Of a stretch of 64,000 nt of DNA, positions 10,569-20,181 are shown one piece after another (position 1 is the first letter of the stretch; every line of letters starts with the position of its first letter). The position numbers and the translations under genes are program-made. The notes under the pieces were generated by a model. That model did no database searches, was not told the DNA's origin, and was given only the letters and a program-made list of their open reading frames with translations. Source of the stretch: Brevundimonas sp. GTDB lineage: Bacteria > Pseudomonadota > Alphaproteobacteria > Caulobacterales > Caulobacteraceae. The stretch lies in assembly GCF_029945885.1 (NCBI RefSeq), contig NZ_JAQSDK010000014.1:62001-126000 (forward strand), read 5' to 3'.

Positions 10569-11762
10569 CTAACCATCAGGGCGCAGCGCTTTCAGCACCG
10601 CATCCGTGTCCTGCCCCAGCGCCGGCGGCGGCCGGTCATAGCGCACCGGCGTTTTCGACATCCGGATCGGTGAGGCGACGGTGCGGACCGGGCCGTCGAG
10701 GTCGGGGCGGGTCTGTTCGACCACCAGACCGCGATGCACGGCCTGCGGCTCCTGGAACACCTGATCCACCGTATTGACCGGGCCGCAGGGCACGCCGCCC
10801 GTCTCGAGCGCCGCCATCAGGTCCGCCATCGTCAGGCCCGCCGTCAGGGCCGAGACCTCGGCCGACAGGGCGGCGCGGTGTTCGATGCGCAGGGCATTGG
10901 TCAGGAAGCGCGGGTCGGTGCCCAGTCCGGCGGCCCCCAGGGCCTGGCCGAGGGCGCGGAACTGGCCGTCATTGCCGACGGCGATCACCACCCTGCCGTC
11001 GGTGCAGGGAAAGGGCTGGTAGGGGGCCAGGTTGGGATGGGCATTGCCCATCCGCGTCGGGACCTTGCCGGAGACGAAGAAATTGGTCGCCTGGTTGGCC
11101 AGCATGGCGGCCTGGACGTCGAACAGGGCGATATCGATAGACTGGCCCTCGCCGGTCGCCCGGGCGTGCAGCAGGGCGGCGAGGATGGCGTTGGAGGCGT
11201 ACAGGCCGGTGAACAGGTCGACGACCGCGACCCCGACCTTCATCGGCTCGGCCCCCGGCGCGCCGTCGGCCTGGCCGGTGACGCTCATCAGCCCGCCCAT
11301 GGCCTGGATCATATAGTCATAGCCGGCGCGGGGGGCGTCGGGCCCGTCCTGACCGAAGCCGGTGATCGAACAATAGACCAGCTTCGGGTTGATCGCCGCG
11401 AGCGCGGCATGGTTGAGGCCGTATTTCGCCAGTCCCCCGGTCTTGAAATTCTCGACCACCACATCGCAGGTCTTGGCCAGGTCGCGCACGGCGTCGGCCC
11501 CCTCCGGCGTGGCGATATCGAGGGCGACGGACTTCTTGCCCCGGTTGGCGCACAGGAAATAGGCGGCGTCGCCGGGCGTGCCGTCGGCCTTCGTCGTGAA
11601 GGGCGGGCCCCACTGGCGGGTGTCGTCGCCGAGGCCGGGGCGTTCGATCTTGATCACCTCGGCCCCGAGGTCGGCCAGGGTCTGGGTCGCCCAGGGTCCG
11701 GCCAGGACCCGTGACAGGTCGAGGACGCGAACGCCGGAGAGGGGGCCTGGAGTCTGGGTCAT
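10569..11762 (-). CDS. CaiB/BaiF family CoA-transferase
   Basis: Class III CoA-transferase of 397 residues. The N-terminus MTQTPGPLSGVRVLDLSRVL followed by AGPWATQTLADLGAEVIKIE is the family signature, and the likely catalytic aspartate sits in the GYDYMIQAMGG region. ATG at 11762 is chosen because this N-terminus matches the family. The open frame extends further upstream with low-quality sequence. Close homologues lie beside glutaryl-CoA dehydrogenase in many proteobacteria and act as succinyl-CoA:glutarate CoA-transferases. Such a dehydrogenase is encoded nearby at 15806, separated only by a TonB receptor. That makes glutarate activation the best guess, though the exact substrate is inferred. 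Confidence 0.88.
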   Translation of the reverse strand: MTQTPGPLSGVRVLDLSRVLAGPWATQTLADLGAEVIKIERPGLGDDTRQWGPPFTTKADGTPGDAAYFLCANRGKKSVALDIATPEGADAVRDLAKTCDVVVENFKTGGLAKYGLNHAALAAINPKLVYCSITGFGQDGPDAPRAGYDYMIQAMGGLMSVTGQADGAPGAEPMKVGVAVVDLFTGLYASNAILAALLHARATGEGQSIDIALFDVQAAMLANQATNFFVSGKVPTRMGNAHPNLAPYQPFPCTDGRVVIAVGNDGQFRALGQALGAAGLGTDPRFLTNALRIEHRAALSAEVSALTAGLTMADLMAALETGGVPCGPVNTVDQVFQEPQAVHRGLVVEQTRPDLDGPVRTVASPIRMSKTPVRYDRPPPALGQDTDAVLKALRPDG

Positions 11763-11885
11763 GGCGATGGTCGGTTCCGCTGTCCGGGGCTGCAAACCCT
11801 CCGGGTCCCATCGCTTAACGCGGCCGGGTCGGCGCGCCAATCCCGCCGGGGCGGCGGCGGACCGGCCAGCCGGTCGACCGGGCAG

Positions 11886-11918
11886 CAAAAAGGGCGGCGG
11901 ACCGAAGTCCGCCGCCCC
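11886..11918 (-). terminator. Rho-independent terminator of the TonB receptor gene
   Basis: On the minus strand an 11-bp perfect stem (11907-11917 with 11892-11902) closes a tetraloop of TTCG and is followed by CTTTTTG. It lies 25 bp after the stop of the receptor gene ending at 11943. Confidence 0.85.
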
Positions 11919-11942
11919 CTTCAGCAGGTCGTTCCGAAGGGA

Positions 11943-14900
11943 TCAGAACGGACGGTAGTTGACGCTCAGGAAGAAGCGACGGCCGAACAGGTCGAAATTG
12001 TCGGCCGAGGTGCCGCCCAGCCAGCGAGCCGGCTCGGCGTCGAAGGCGTTGACGACGCCGGCGCGGATCGTGACGTCGTCCCGGGCCTGCCAGCGCACAG
12101 CGAAATCGTGCTGCGAGAAGTCGCCGGTCTGCGTGTAGCGCAGGTCTTCATAGCGATCGAGGTTGGCGGTGAGGTTGTTGATGTCCTCGATCTCCTGGCT
12201 TGCCTGCCAGTCCCAGTCCCAGGTGAAGGCCAGGTCAGGCGTCGGCGACCAGTTGACCGTCGACAGGAAACGAACCCGCGGCATGCCGACCGTGTCCGCA
12301 AAGATGCTCGGATCGGTCGGGTCGACGATGTTGACGTAGTCGTTCTGCTCGATCAGCCAGTTCCCCCGGATGGCGTGGCTGAACTTGCCCCAGTCCATGC
12401 CGAACCATTCCGGCAGGTTGAAGCTGTAGCGGGTCGTGAAGTCGACACCCTTGGCGGTCAGGGACGCATAGTTGAGCGAGCCCTGGATGAAGCTCGTCAC
12501 CTGGAAGGTGGTCGGGCTCCGCGTCTGGGTCAGGCAGACGGCGGTATTGAGGCTGTCGCCGCTGACGCACTGGTTGGCGGCGTTCTGGGCCGACACCGCC
12601 GCGATCGCGTCGGTGATCTCGATGTCGTAGTAGTCCACGACGATCGACAGGTTCGGGATCAGATAGTCGGGCGTCCAGACGGCACCGACGGTGAAGCTGT
12701 CCGAGGTTTCCGGCTTCAGGAAGGGGTTACCCCCGGCCTGACCGGGAACCGAGCCGCTGCCGTAGTTGGGCAGGTAGGAGTCGGGGTCCGCCGTCGTGTT
12801 GAAGACCAGGTTCGGGAAGCCGGCATCGGCGGCCAGCTGGCCGCAGTTGGCGATGCGGTTGGTCCGGACCTGCGGATCGGCGAGACCGTTGATGACCGTG
12901 GCGCTGCAGGGATCGCTGAAACCGTTGGCGAAGGTCTGCGTCAGCGGATCGTTGGTTTCGCTCAGGTTCGGCACCCGGATCGCCGTGGCGGTCGTGGCGC
13001 GGAACATCAGCTGATCCACCGGACGCCATTGGGCCAGGACGCTGTAGGTGTCCTGTTTGCCGACGTTGGAATAGTCAGAGTGGCGATAGGCCCCGCTGAT
13101 TTCCGCCGAACGACCCATCCAGCTGTCGACGAACAGCGGTACGCGCAGTTCGGCGAAGACGTCATTGGTGTAATAGCTGGCCTCGGCGAAGTCGCCGCCG
13201 CCGTTCAGGAACAGGAAACGCCCTGCGGCGTCGGCGTCACGGCCTTTGCCGCTGGTGATTTCCTTGCGGTACTCATAGCCGATCGACGCACCGATCGGGC
13301 CTGCGCCCCACAGGTCCCACAGATCGCCGGAGGCGAAGGTCAGGAAGTCGTGCTGCTTGTTCTGGTCGGTGACCGTGACGGCCGCCGTCAGATAGTCGAG
13401 CGCTTCGTCGCTGAAGCCGCCACCACCGAAGACGCGGATCGGGACGCATTTGTCGATGACGTCGCCCTGGCGCGAATAGGTGTTTCCGCTGACGACCGCG
13501 TTCGGCACGGCCGTGCCCTGGGCGTCCAGCAACTGGATACGGCAGACGATTTCACCGGCCCGGCCGTTGACCTCACCCAGGGTGTCGACGACCGCATCGG
13601 CCGCGGCCTGGTAGCGGACGACGTCGACCGCCTGTTCGCGGTTGGTGTTGTTCATCTCGCCGTAGGTGTAGCCGGCTTCCCAGTTCACATTGCGGAAGAA
13701 GCCGATGTCGCCGGCGTCGCCGCGAATACCCACGACATAGCGTTGCAGGTCGCGGTTGTTCAGCTGGTTGCGGACCGGGCCGTACAGCTTGTGCTGGGCG
13801 CGGGGGTCGGCGACGTTGTTGGTGATGACGCCGGCCGAGTTGTAGATGTCGCGGCGGTTGTTCTGGATGGCAAGGCGAACGTCGGCCGGCAGATAGGCGT
13901 TGTCCAGGCCGATTTCGAACGCGGTGGTGCCGGTGATGGCCCCGACCGTGTTGGGCGCGAACTGGCGGATGTTCATGTCGTGGAACACGCGCTGGCCGGC
14001 GTCGTAGGTCTCTTCCTCGACGTATTTGGCTTCACCGAACACATTAATGGAGTCGGTCAGGTCGAAGTTGAAGCCGGTCTGGAAGCGCCAGTTGGTCGAT
14101 TCCGGCAGACGGCTGGACTGGCCCTGTTCGGTGTTCTGGACCTGGCCGAGGCCGCCGTTGCTGGTGTTGCGCGTGAAGCCGGCACCCTGACGGATCGGAC
14201 CGAACACGACGGGCTGCGAGGCACCGGTGTCGGTGTACAGGAAGCCGTTGTTCAGACGGTTGGCCGGGGCCAGCGAGAAGCAGTTCGACGAGAAGCTGGC
14301 CGTCGAGCAGGTGCCGAACGGAACGTCCGGGTCGCTGGCCGGGCTCGGCTGGACGCCGGTGGCCAGGATGGTCACGCCACCGAAATTGGTGCCGCGGATA
14401 TAGGTGCGGGCGTCGCGGATCAGGATCAGGTCCGGCACGCCGTCGTTCGGGGCCGAGGCCGGATCGACGTCATTGCTGATCAGGGCCCAGGACTCACGAC
14501 GCCAGTCGACGTCGCTGTCCAGCACTTCGTCGTTGCGCTGGAATTCACCCGACACATAGTAGTTCAGGCGGCCGTCCATGAGGTTCTGGCCCCACAGCAT
14601 CGACAGGCGCTGGCTCAGTTGGCCGTCCTGGTTGACCTCGGCGACCGAGGCGTCGATTTCCAGACCGTCAAAATCGGTCTTCAGGATGAAGTTGACCACG
14701 CCCGAGACGGCGTCGGCACCGTAAACGGCAGCCGCGCCACCGGTGATGATCTCGGTGCTTTCGACCAGCAGGCGCGGGATGGTGTCGACGTCGACCGACA
14801 GGGTGCCGGGGCTGGACCCGACGTGGCGACGACCGTCGACCAGGGTCAGGGTGCGGACCGAACCGAGGGCGCGCAGGCTCAGCAGCGACAGGCCGCCGTC

Positions 14901-15206
14901 GTTCAGGTTCGAACCGGTCGTGTCTTCCGGCACCACCGAGGTCGACAGGGCCGGGATGTCGGCCAGGAAGTCGACGACGTTGGCTTCACCCGACTGGAGG
15001 AGTTCCTCCTGGCTGATCTGGATCAGCGGGGTCGGCGAATTGGTGGGGTCCCGGCGGATACGCGAACCGGTGATGACCACGTCATCAATGTTATCCGGTC
15101 CGACGCTCTGGGCCATGACCATTGTCGGTGCGACGCTGATTACCGCAGCGGCGGACAGGCCTGCGAGCAAAGAGGTGCCCAGCAACAGTGATTTTGTATT
15201 TCTCAT
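11943..15206 (-). CDS. TonB-dependent receptor, large (1087 residues)
   Basis: Outer-membrane TonB-dependent transporter. The protein starts MRNTKSLLLGTSLLAGLSAA with a signal peptide ending near VMAQS. The plug follows with DDVVITGSRIRR and ELLQSGEANVVDFLADIP, and the plug core IITGGAAAVYGADAVSGVVN is well conserved. The long beta-barrel ends in FFLSVNYRPF with a terminal Phe. The ATG at 15206 has a GAGGGGAAG ribosome site just upstream. The size and plug sequence resemble Caulobacterales receptors of the Oar or CirA-like type. Substrate not predictable. It lies between a CaiB/BaiF CoA-transferase and glutaryl-CoA dehydrogenase, but has its own terminator and a long upstream region, so it is probably an independent unit. 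Confidence 0.94.
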   Translation of the reverse strand: MRNTKSLLLGTSLLAGLSAAAVISVAPTMVMAQSVGPDNIDDVVITGSRIRRDPTNSPTPLIQISQEELLQSGEANVVDFLADIPALSTSVVPEDTTGSNLNDGGLSLLSLRALGSVRTLTLVDGRRHVGSSPGTLSVDVDTIPRLLVESTEIITGGAAAVYGADAVSGVVNFILKTDFDGLEIDASVAEVNQDGQLSQRLSMLWGQNLMDGRLNYYVSGEFQRNDEVLDSDVDWRRESWALISNDVDPASAPNDGVPDLILIRDARTYIRGTNFGGVTILATGVQPSPASDPDVPFGTCSTASFSSNCFSLAPANRLNNGFLYTDTGASQPVVFGPIRQGAGFTRNTSNGGLGQVQNTEQGQSSRLPESTNWRFQTGFNFDLTDSINVFGEAKYVEEETYDAGQRVFHDMNIRQFAPNTVGAITGTTAFEIGLDNAYLPADVRLAIQNNRRDIYNSAGVITNNVADPRAQHKLYGPVRNQLNNRDLQRYVVGIRGDAGDIGFFRNVNWEAGYTYGEMNNTNREQAVDVVRYQAAADAVVDTLGEVNGRAGEIVCRIQLLDAQGTAVPNAVVSGNTYSRQGDVIDKCVPIRVFGGGGFSDEALDYLTAAVTVTDQNKQHDFLTFASGDLWDLWGAGPIGASIGYEYRKEITSGKGRDADAAGRFLFLNGGGDFAEASYYTNDVFAELRVPLFVDSWMGRSAEISGAYRHSDYSNVGKQDTYSVLAQWRPVDQLMFRATTATAIRVPNLSETNDPLTQTFANGFSDPCSATVINGLADPQVRTNRIANCGQLAADAGFPNLVFNTTADPDSYLPNYGSGSVPGQAGGNPFLKPETSDSFTVGAVWTPDYLIPNLSIVVDYYDIEITDAIAAVSAQNAANQCVSGDSLNTAVCLTQTRSPTTFQVTSFIQGSLNYASLTAKGVDFTTRYSFNLPEWFGMDWGKFSHAIRGNWLIEQNDYVNIVDPTDPSIFADTVGMPRVRFLSTVNWSPTPDLAFTWDWDWQASQEIEDINNLTANLDRYEDLRYTQTGDFSQHDFAVRWQARDDVTIRAGVVNAFDAEPARWLGGTSADNFDLFGRRFFLSVNYRPF

Positions 15207-15805
15207 CTTCCCCTCGACGACGCCCAATGCGTCCGTTCGCCTGTTTGAGTGCGATTGATCGCTATTAAGATGTCCGGGGCGGTTCGCAACAATCTTGCAC
15301 GGCTATTGGGCGCTTCCAGCGATTTTGACATGATTGTGCTGCAATTTCGTCACTGAGGACGGATGTGTGTTTCGCGCCTCTCTGTGAAACAAAAAAGTAT
15401 TCCCGTGAAACGTCAATCATGAAGTTCTTGTTAGAATAACGGCAGCGACACTACTTGCAGTAGGAGGGCGGGTTTGCCGCCACGCTGAATCCGGTGTCCC
15501 GCAAGGGGTACAAAAGGTGAAGACCGGCGTTGTTTTCGTATGTTTTTTGTGACATCGCCGGGGCGGCTGGCGGGCCCGTCCGGTCCGGGCGTATGGCCGA
15601 CTCGCAACCGAAGCGGGTGGTCGGGCAGCGGGCGCTGGTGGCGGCAACACAGGTTTCATATTCCGCTGGCGCGGTCCGCAGCGGCGACCGCCCCCTACCC
15701 GACCCCGCGATTTTGGCCTAAACCGCCGCCCTAACCCCGGGGGGGTGCCGTCACCAGGGCGTGGCGGACCGTCAGGCCCCCGTCACGCGCAGGAAGACAT
15801 CCGAC
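15207..15805. other. 599-bp divergent intergenic region
   Basis: No credible gene. It separates the minus-strand TonB receptor from plus-strand gcdH and must contain both promoters. Its middle (about 15240-15560) is clearly less GC-rich than the surroundings, as expected of a regulatory region. A short imperfect repeat of the type GTGAAAC occurs twice (near 15383 and 15404). No repeat, RNA gene or insertion sequence was recognised. Confidence 0.5.
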
Positions 15806-16996
15806 ATGGCCGACGGCTCCACCGCTCCGCACAAGACCTTCCGCTGGGACGATCCGCTGGACCTGTCCGGCCGGCTGACCGATGACGAGCGGATGATCCA
15901 GGACGCGGCCCGGTCCTACGCCCGCGAGTCCCTGCTGCCGCGCGTGGTTGCCGCCTTCCGGGACGAGACCTTCGACCGCGCCATCATGACCGAGATGGGG
16001 GCCATGGGCTTCCTCGGGGCCATGCTGCCGGAACAGTATGGCGGCTCTTCCGTCAGCCACGTCGCCTACGGCCTGATCGCGCGCGAGATCGAGGCGGTCG
16101 ACAGCGGCTATCGTTCGGCCATGAGCGTCCAGTCGTCCCTGGCCATGTATCCGATCTACGCCTTCGGCTCCGAGGAGCAGAAGATGCGGTTTCTGCCGAG
16201 GATGGCGGCCGGTGAACTGATCGGCTGTTTCGGCCTGACCGAGGCCGACGGCGGCTCGGACCCGGCTTCCATGAAGACCAAGGCGGTTGCCGTCGAGGGC
16301 GGCTACCGGCTGAACGGGGCCAAATACTGGATCACCAACAGCCCGATCAGTGACCTGGCCATCGTCTGGGCCAAGCTGGATGACGTCATCCGCGGCTTCA
16401 TCGTCGAGCGGGATTTCGACGGCTTCACCACCGACAAGATCGGCGACAAACTGTCCCTGCGCGCCTCGATCACCGGCGACATCGGCCTGAATGACGTGTT
16501 CGTGCCGGAAGAGAACCTCCTGCCCGGCGTGAAAGGCCTTCGCGGTCCCTTCTCCTGCCTGAACAAGGCCCGGTACGGCATCGCCTGGGGGGCCATGGGC
16601 GCGGCCGAGTCCTGCTTCCACCTGACGCGCGACTATGTCGGCGAGCGGATGCTGTTCGGCCGGCCGCTGTCGTCGCGCCAGCTGGTGCAGAAGAAGCTGG
16701 CCGACATGCAGACCGAGATCTTCCTCGGCTTCGAGGGGGCGCTGGCGCTGGGCCGGCTGCTGGACCAGGGGGCCTGGGTCCCCGAGGCCATCTCGATGAT
16801 GAAGCGCAACAACTGCGGCAAGGCGCTGGATATCGCCCGCGTCGCCCGCGACATGCACGGCGGGGCCGGCATCACCGGCGAGATGCATGTGATGCGCCAC
16901 GCGATGAACCTCGAGACGGTCAACACCTATGAGGGTGCCCACGACGTCCACGCCCTGATCCTGGGTCGGGCCATCACCGGCGAAAGCGCCTTCTAG
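15806..16996 (+). CDS. gcdH: Acyl-CoA dehydrogenase, glutaryl-CoA dehydrogenase type
   Basis: FAD-dependent acyl-CoA dehydrogenase of 396 residues. It oxidises and decarboxylates glutaryl-CoA to crotonyl-CoA in the breakdown of lysine, tryptophan and glutarate. FAD-binding segments [14 protein letters not shown] and [17 protein letters not shown] are visible. The decisive stretch is [20 protein letters not shown] near the C-terminus, which holds the catalytic glutamate in YEG and matches the glutaryl-CoA subgroup, not straight-chain enzymes. ATG at 15806 is preferred over a longer frame because an AGGAAG site lies about 9 bp upstream and the peptide begins normally. A CaiB/BaiF transferase that could activate glutarate is encoded on the other side of the TonB receptor gene. 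Confidence 0.93.
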   Translation: MADGSTAPHKTFRWDDPLDLSGRLTDDERMIQDAARSYARESLLPRVVAAFRDETFDRAIMTEMGAMGFLGAMLPEQYGGSSVSHVAYGLIAREIEAVDSGYRSAMSVQSSLAMYPIYAFGSEEQKMRFLPRMAAGELIGCFGLTEADGGSDPASMKTKAVAVEGGYRLNGAKYWITNSPISDLAIVWAKLDDVIRGFIVERDFDGFTTDKIGDKLSLRASITGDIGLNDVFVPEENLLPGVKGLRGPFSCLNKARYGIAWGAMGAAESCFHLTRDYVGERMLFGRPLSSRQLVQKKLADMQTEIFLGFEGALALGRLLDQGAWVPEAISMMKRNNCGKALDIARVARDMHGGAGITGEMHVMRHAMNLETVNTYEGAHDVHALILGRAITGESAF

Positions 16997-17065
16997 GGCC
17001 GCTGCAACAGGGGCATCGTCACGGGCTGCATCTCACGCTAGGGTCACGGGGTTCACAGGGGGGCG

Positions 17066-18478
17066 ATGATGCGGCGTGTCAATTTCCGGGATGGGTCCCG
17101 GTCGATGCTGGTGGTTTCCACCGGCCGGACCGTGGTTCTGGCGGCGGTCCTTGCCCTGATGGCCGGCCTGCCGGCCCAGGCCCAGACTCCCTATGAACCC
17201 GCGCCGGCCCGCGCCCGGGCGGCGGCGATCACCCCCATCCCCTTCGACACGCGCCGTGGCGTGTTCAGCTTCGCCTCGCAACTGGAACGGTCGCTGCCCG
17301 CCGTGGTCCAGGTGACGACCCTGGGCCGGTCCGAGGGGCCGCGCAGCGGCGACAATGAACCCCTGCCTCTGGCCACCGGATCCGGCGTCATCCTCGACGC
17401 CGCCGCCGGGATTATCGTCACCAACAACCATGTGGTTGAAGGCGGCAGCAAATTCACCGTCGACATGCTGGACGGCCGACTGGTCGACGCCGTGCTGATC
17501 GGGGCCGACAAGGCCACCGACATCGCCGTGCTGCGCATCGAGGCCACCGGCCTGTCCCAGGTGGCGGTTGCCGATTCCGACGCCCTGCGCAGCGGCGACC
17601 TGGCCTTTGCCGTCGGCTACCCGCTGGGCCTGGACCAGACCCTGACCATGGGGGTGATCTCGGGTCTGGGGCGGTCGGGCATGGGCGATTCGGTCGAGGA
17701 CTATATCCAGACCGACGCGGCGGTGAATTCCGGCAATTCCGGCGGCCCGCTGCTGGACAGTCTGGGCCGGCTGATCGGTATCAACACCTCGATCCTGTCG
17801 GGCGGCGGCGGCGGCAATGACGGCATCGCCTTCGCCGTGCCCAGCCGCATCATGCTGTATGTGGTCGGCCAGCTGCGCGAGTTCGGCGAGGTCCGTCGCG
17901 GCAGCACCGGGGCCATCTTCGGCTCGCTCAACGCCGAGCGGGCCCGGACCCTGGGGCTGAGCATCGTGCGCGGGGCCGTCGTCGACGACGTCGCCCCCGG
18001 CTCTTCGGCGGAAGCCGCGGGTCTGCAGCGCAATGACATCATCACCCGGATCCAGAACCGCCCGGTCGCCAATGCCGGGTCGGTCCGGGCCACGATCGGT
18101 ATCGCCGCCCCCGGGGCCCGGCTGCCGCTGGTCTATCTGCGCGGCGGGCATGAACAGACGACGGTCCTGCAGGTCGAGGTCACCGGTCCCGATCCGGTCG
18201 TGCTCGGCGCGGCCGCGGTCCAGGCCTATGGGGCCGGCTTCCGCAATCTGCGGCCCGGCGACGGCGTGACCCAGGACGGCGTCCTGGTCACGGCGGTCGA
18301 GGGCGGCTCGATCGCGGCCATGCAGCAACTGCGGGCCGGGGATGTGGTGACGGCGGTCGGCGATGTGGCGGTGGCCGACATCCAGACCCTGGCCGCGGCC
18401 TTGTCGGCGGCGACGGACGGCATCAGCCTGACGGTGTTGCGTGACGGCGAAGCGGAGACGATCGCCCTGGTCGGCTGA
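17066..18478 (+). CDS. HtrA/DegQ-type periplasmic serine protease with two PDZ domains
   Basis: Trypsin-like protease of 470 residues in the HtrA family, for periplasmic protein quality control. The signal peptide ends near LPAQAQ (residue about 40). The catalytic triad is visible: His in IVTNNHVVE, Asp in KATDIAVLR, and Ser in NSGNSGGPLLD. Two PDZ-like domains follow. The first is at about residues 280-375 (VVDDVAPGSSAEAAGLQRND) and the second at about 385-468 (LVTAVEGGSIAAMQQLRAGD). An oligoglycine loop (SGGGGGND) precedes the last protease strand. Two adjacent ATG codons could be the start, at 17066 or 17069. A DegP or DegQ role is likely but which one cannot be assigned from this alone. 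Confidence 0.9.
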   Translation: MMRRVNFRDGSRSMLVVSTGRTVVLAAVLALMAGLPAQAQTPYEPAPARARAAAITPIPFDTRRGVFSFASQLERSLPAVVQVTTLGRSEGPRSGDNEPLPLATGSGVILDAAAGIIVTNNHVVEGGSKFTVDMLDGRLVDAVLIGADKATDIAVLRIEATGLSQVAVADSDALRSGDLAFAVGYPLGLDQTLTMGVISGLGRSGMGDSVEDYIQTDAAVNSGNSGGPLLDSLGRLIGINTSILSGGGGGNDGIAFAVPSRIMLYVVGQLREFGEVRRGSTGAIFGSLNAERARTLGLSIVRGAVVDDVAPGSSAEAAGLQRNDIITRIQNRPVANAGSVRATIGIAAPGARLPLVYLRGGHEQTTVLQVEVTGPDPVVLGAAAVQAYGAGFRNLRPGDGVTQDGVLVTAVEGGSIAAMQQLRAGDVVTAVGDVAVADIQTLAAALSAATDGISLTVLRDGEAETIALVG

Positions 18479-18843
18479 GCGCCGAACGGGACGCCGGACA
18501 GCAAAACGCCCGCTCTGCCGGAGGGGGGGAGGGTGGCTGAGCGGGCGTCTCGCTTTGAAAGCACCGGCCCGTCAGAGCCCTTGGTGGAGAAATCCAGGGG
18601 GGCTGGGGGGGCTGTTCAGGATCCGGGACCGCTCCGAACTCCGACAGGCCGATGACTCCTGTGTCGACCCCCAAACGGGCGGGTGCTGGACCGAAAGGGG
18701 GCGATTTCGTGTCGGGTGCGAATTCCTGGCCGGACCGTCTGCGACGCACGGTCGCGGGGGCCGGGGAGCGGCCGGATCGTCCGGAACGGATCCGGCGTCA
18801 GGCCGGGTTTGCCGGGCGCGAAAATACTCTAGTCTGACCGGCG
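18479..18843. other. Intergenic region of about 365 bp with one long hairpin
   Basis: No supported gene. A 10-bp perfect inverted repeat, ACGCCCGCTC (18506-18515) with GAGCGGGCGT (18539-18548), encloses a 23-nt loop and is a possible weak terminator for the protease gene. It lacks a good U-tract on the plus strand, and the minus-strand reading ends in TTTT. The rest is G-rich and unremarkable. A stretch near 18534-18565 looks superficially like part of a tRNA-Ser but has no T-arm or matching acceptor. Confidence 0.4.
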
Positions 18844-19188
18844 ATGAACGATGAGTCCGCCAGCGGCGGCAGCCGGCCCTCCGGCACCGCCCCCGTCTTC
18901 TTTGACCGGCCCGAACTGGACCTGATCCTGCGGGTCTATGGCCGGATGGTCGCCGCCGGAGAGTGGCGCGACTATGCGATGGTCGGCCATGGCGACGTCG
19001 CCGAATTCGCCGCCTTCCGCCGCTCGGGCGACGCCCCCGCCTGCCGGATCGAGAAACGCCCGGCCCTGCGGCTGAAACAGGGTCAATGGGCGGTGATCGG
19101 CGAGGGCGGGCTGGTGCTGAAGCGCGGCCGCGACCTGGCCCGGGTGCTGCGCGTCTTCGACAGCCGCCGCTTCGCCGTCGTCAAATAG
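18844..19188 (+). CDS. DUF2794 domain protein
   Basis: Conserved 114-residue cytoplasmic protein. It begins MNDESASGGSRPSGTAPVFF with a disordered N-terminus, followed by the compact domain FDRPELDLILRVYGRMVAAGEWRDYA. The pattern W-RDYA, IEKRPALRLKQGQWAV and GLVLKRGRDLARVLRVFD is what I know from DUF2794, an alphaproteobacterial family of unknown role. The start is the ATG at 18844 just after an intergenic gap. A hairpin follows the stop. It lies between an HtrA-type protease and a BI-1 membrane protein on the other strand. No function can be assigned. Confidence 0.82.
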   Translation: MNDESASGGSRPSGTAPVFFDRPELDLILRVYGRMVAAGEWRDYAMVGHGDVAEFAAFRRSGDAPACRIEKRPALRLKQGQWAVIGEGGLVLKRGRDLARVLRVFDSRRFAVVK

Positions 19189-19193
19189 AAAAA

Positions 19194-19225
19194 GGCCCCG
19201 GCGTTTCCACCGGGGCCCCGTTTCG
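19194..19225. terminator. Bidirectional terminator between DUF2794 and the BI-1 gene
   Basis: An 8-bp perfect stem, GGCCCCGG (19194-19201) with CCGGGGCC (19210-19217), is flanked by an A-run on the left and GTTTCGTTTG on the right. It could serve the plus-strand DUF2794 gene. The minus strand shows a better T-run and could serve the BI-1 gene, whose stop is 80 bp away. Confidence 0.65.
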
Positions 19226-19306
19226 TTTGTCGGCGTCAGCAGGTCCGGCATGGCCCTGGAGCGAGGATCCGGGTCTGGGCGCGATCGCGCCCAAACCGAT
19301 TTCGCC

Positions 19307-20056
19307 CTAGTTGCGGCTGCCGCCCATGAACATCAGCAGGAACTGGAACAGGTTGACGAAATTGATGAACAGGCTGAGGGCACCGAAGCCGGTGGCCACA
19401 CCCATCGCCGCCTCGTTCCCGCCCAGCGCATAGTAGGTCATCTTCAGGCGCTGGGTGTCATAGGCGATCAGGCCCGAGAAGATCAGCACGCCCAGGCCCG
19501 AGATGACCAGGGCCATCATGCCGGACTGCAGGAACATGTTGACCACCATGGCGATGACCAGGCCGATCACTCCCATGATCAGGAAGGTGCCCATGCCGGA
19601 CATGTCCTTCTTGGTCGTGTAGCCGAACAGGCTGAGGCCGCCGAACGCCGCCGCCGTGACGAAGAAGGTCGTGGCGATCGAGGTGCCGGTATAGCGCAGG
19701 AACAGGATACCCATGCCCGCGCCGATGGTCGCGACCACGGCCCAGTACAGCAGGTTCACCCCGCCGGCCGTGGGGTTCTTCATGAAGAACATCGAGCCGA
19801 ACAGCATCACCAGGGGCGAGAACTGCACGATCATGCCCAGCATGGTCAGGCCGATGCGGCCGTCGGCGGCCTGCTGGAACAGCAGGGCCTGGACCTCGGG
19901 CACATTGCCGGTGACATAGGCCAGGGCCCCGGCCACGACGAGGCCGAGCGCCAGCTTGTTGTAAACACCCAGCATGAAGCCGCGCAGGCCGGTATCCACG
20001 GCCATGTCGGCCGTCGCCGGCGCGGGTCTTGAAAAACCGCCTCTGAAATCGCTCAT
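19307..20056 (-). CDS. Bax inhibitor-1 / YccA family membrane protein
   Basis: Inner-membrane protein of 249 residues with seven hydrophobic segments, of the BI-1-like (YbhL/YccA) family. Conserved features are an N-terminal GLRGFMLGVYNKLALGL, the middle MGMIVQFSPLVMLF-like segment, and the C-terminal IAYDTQRLK followed by FINFVNLFQFLLMFMG, which holds the aspartate-containing YDTQ motif of the family. ATG at 20056 is chosen because the longer open frame adds a non-membrane extension. Members in bacteria may regulate FtsH-type proteolysis or leak calcium, but that is family knowledge, not shown here. It is transcribed convergently with DUF2794 and divergently from thpR. Confidence 0.9.
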   Translation of the reverse strand: MSDFRGGFSRPAPATADMAVDTGLRGFMLGVYNKLALGLVVAGALAYVTGNVPEVQALLFQQAADGRIGLTMLGMIVQFSPLVMLFGSMFFMKNPTAGGVNLLYWAVVATIGAGMGILFLRYTGTSIATTFFVTAAAFGGLSLFGYTTKKDMSGMGTFLIMGVIGLVIAMVVNMFLQSGMMALVISGLGVLIFSGLIAYDTQRLKMTYYALGGNEAAMGVATGFGALSLFINFVNLFQFLLMFMGGSRN

Positions 20057-20181
20057 CGCGAACCGTCTCCAAATCGGGACCGGGTCAAACCCCGGCTTGC
20101 GAATGAATATCGGGATCGAAACCCCCGGATGCAAGGGATTCCGGGCTTTCGACTGCGACCGATGATCGCTACCAAAGGCCT

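Noticed and set aside
12108..15191. 1027-codon open frame antisense to the TonB receptor
   Set aside because: Repetitive Val/Asp/Gly/Arg composition typical of GC-bias antisense frames. The minus-strand receptor has a full plug and barrel.
18525..18600. tRNA-Ser-like stretch (GGCTGAGCGGGC, CTTTGAAAGC)
   Set aside because: No T-arm GTTCGA, no matching 3' acceptor and no CCA. Chance similarity.
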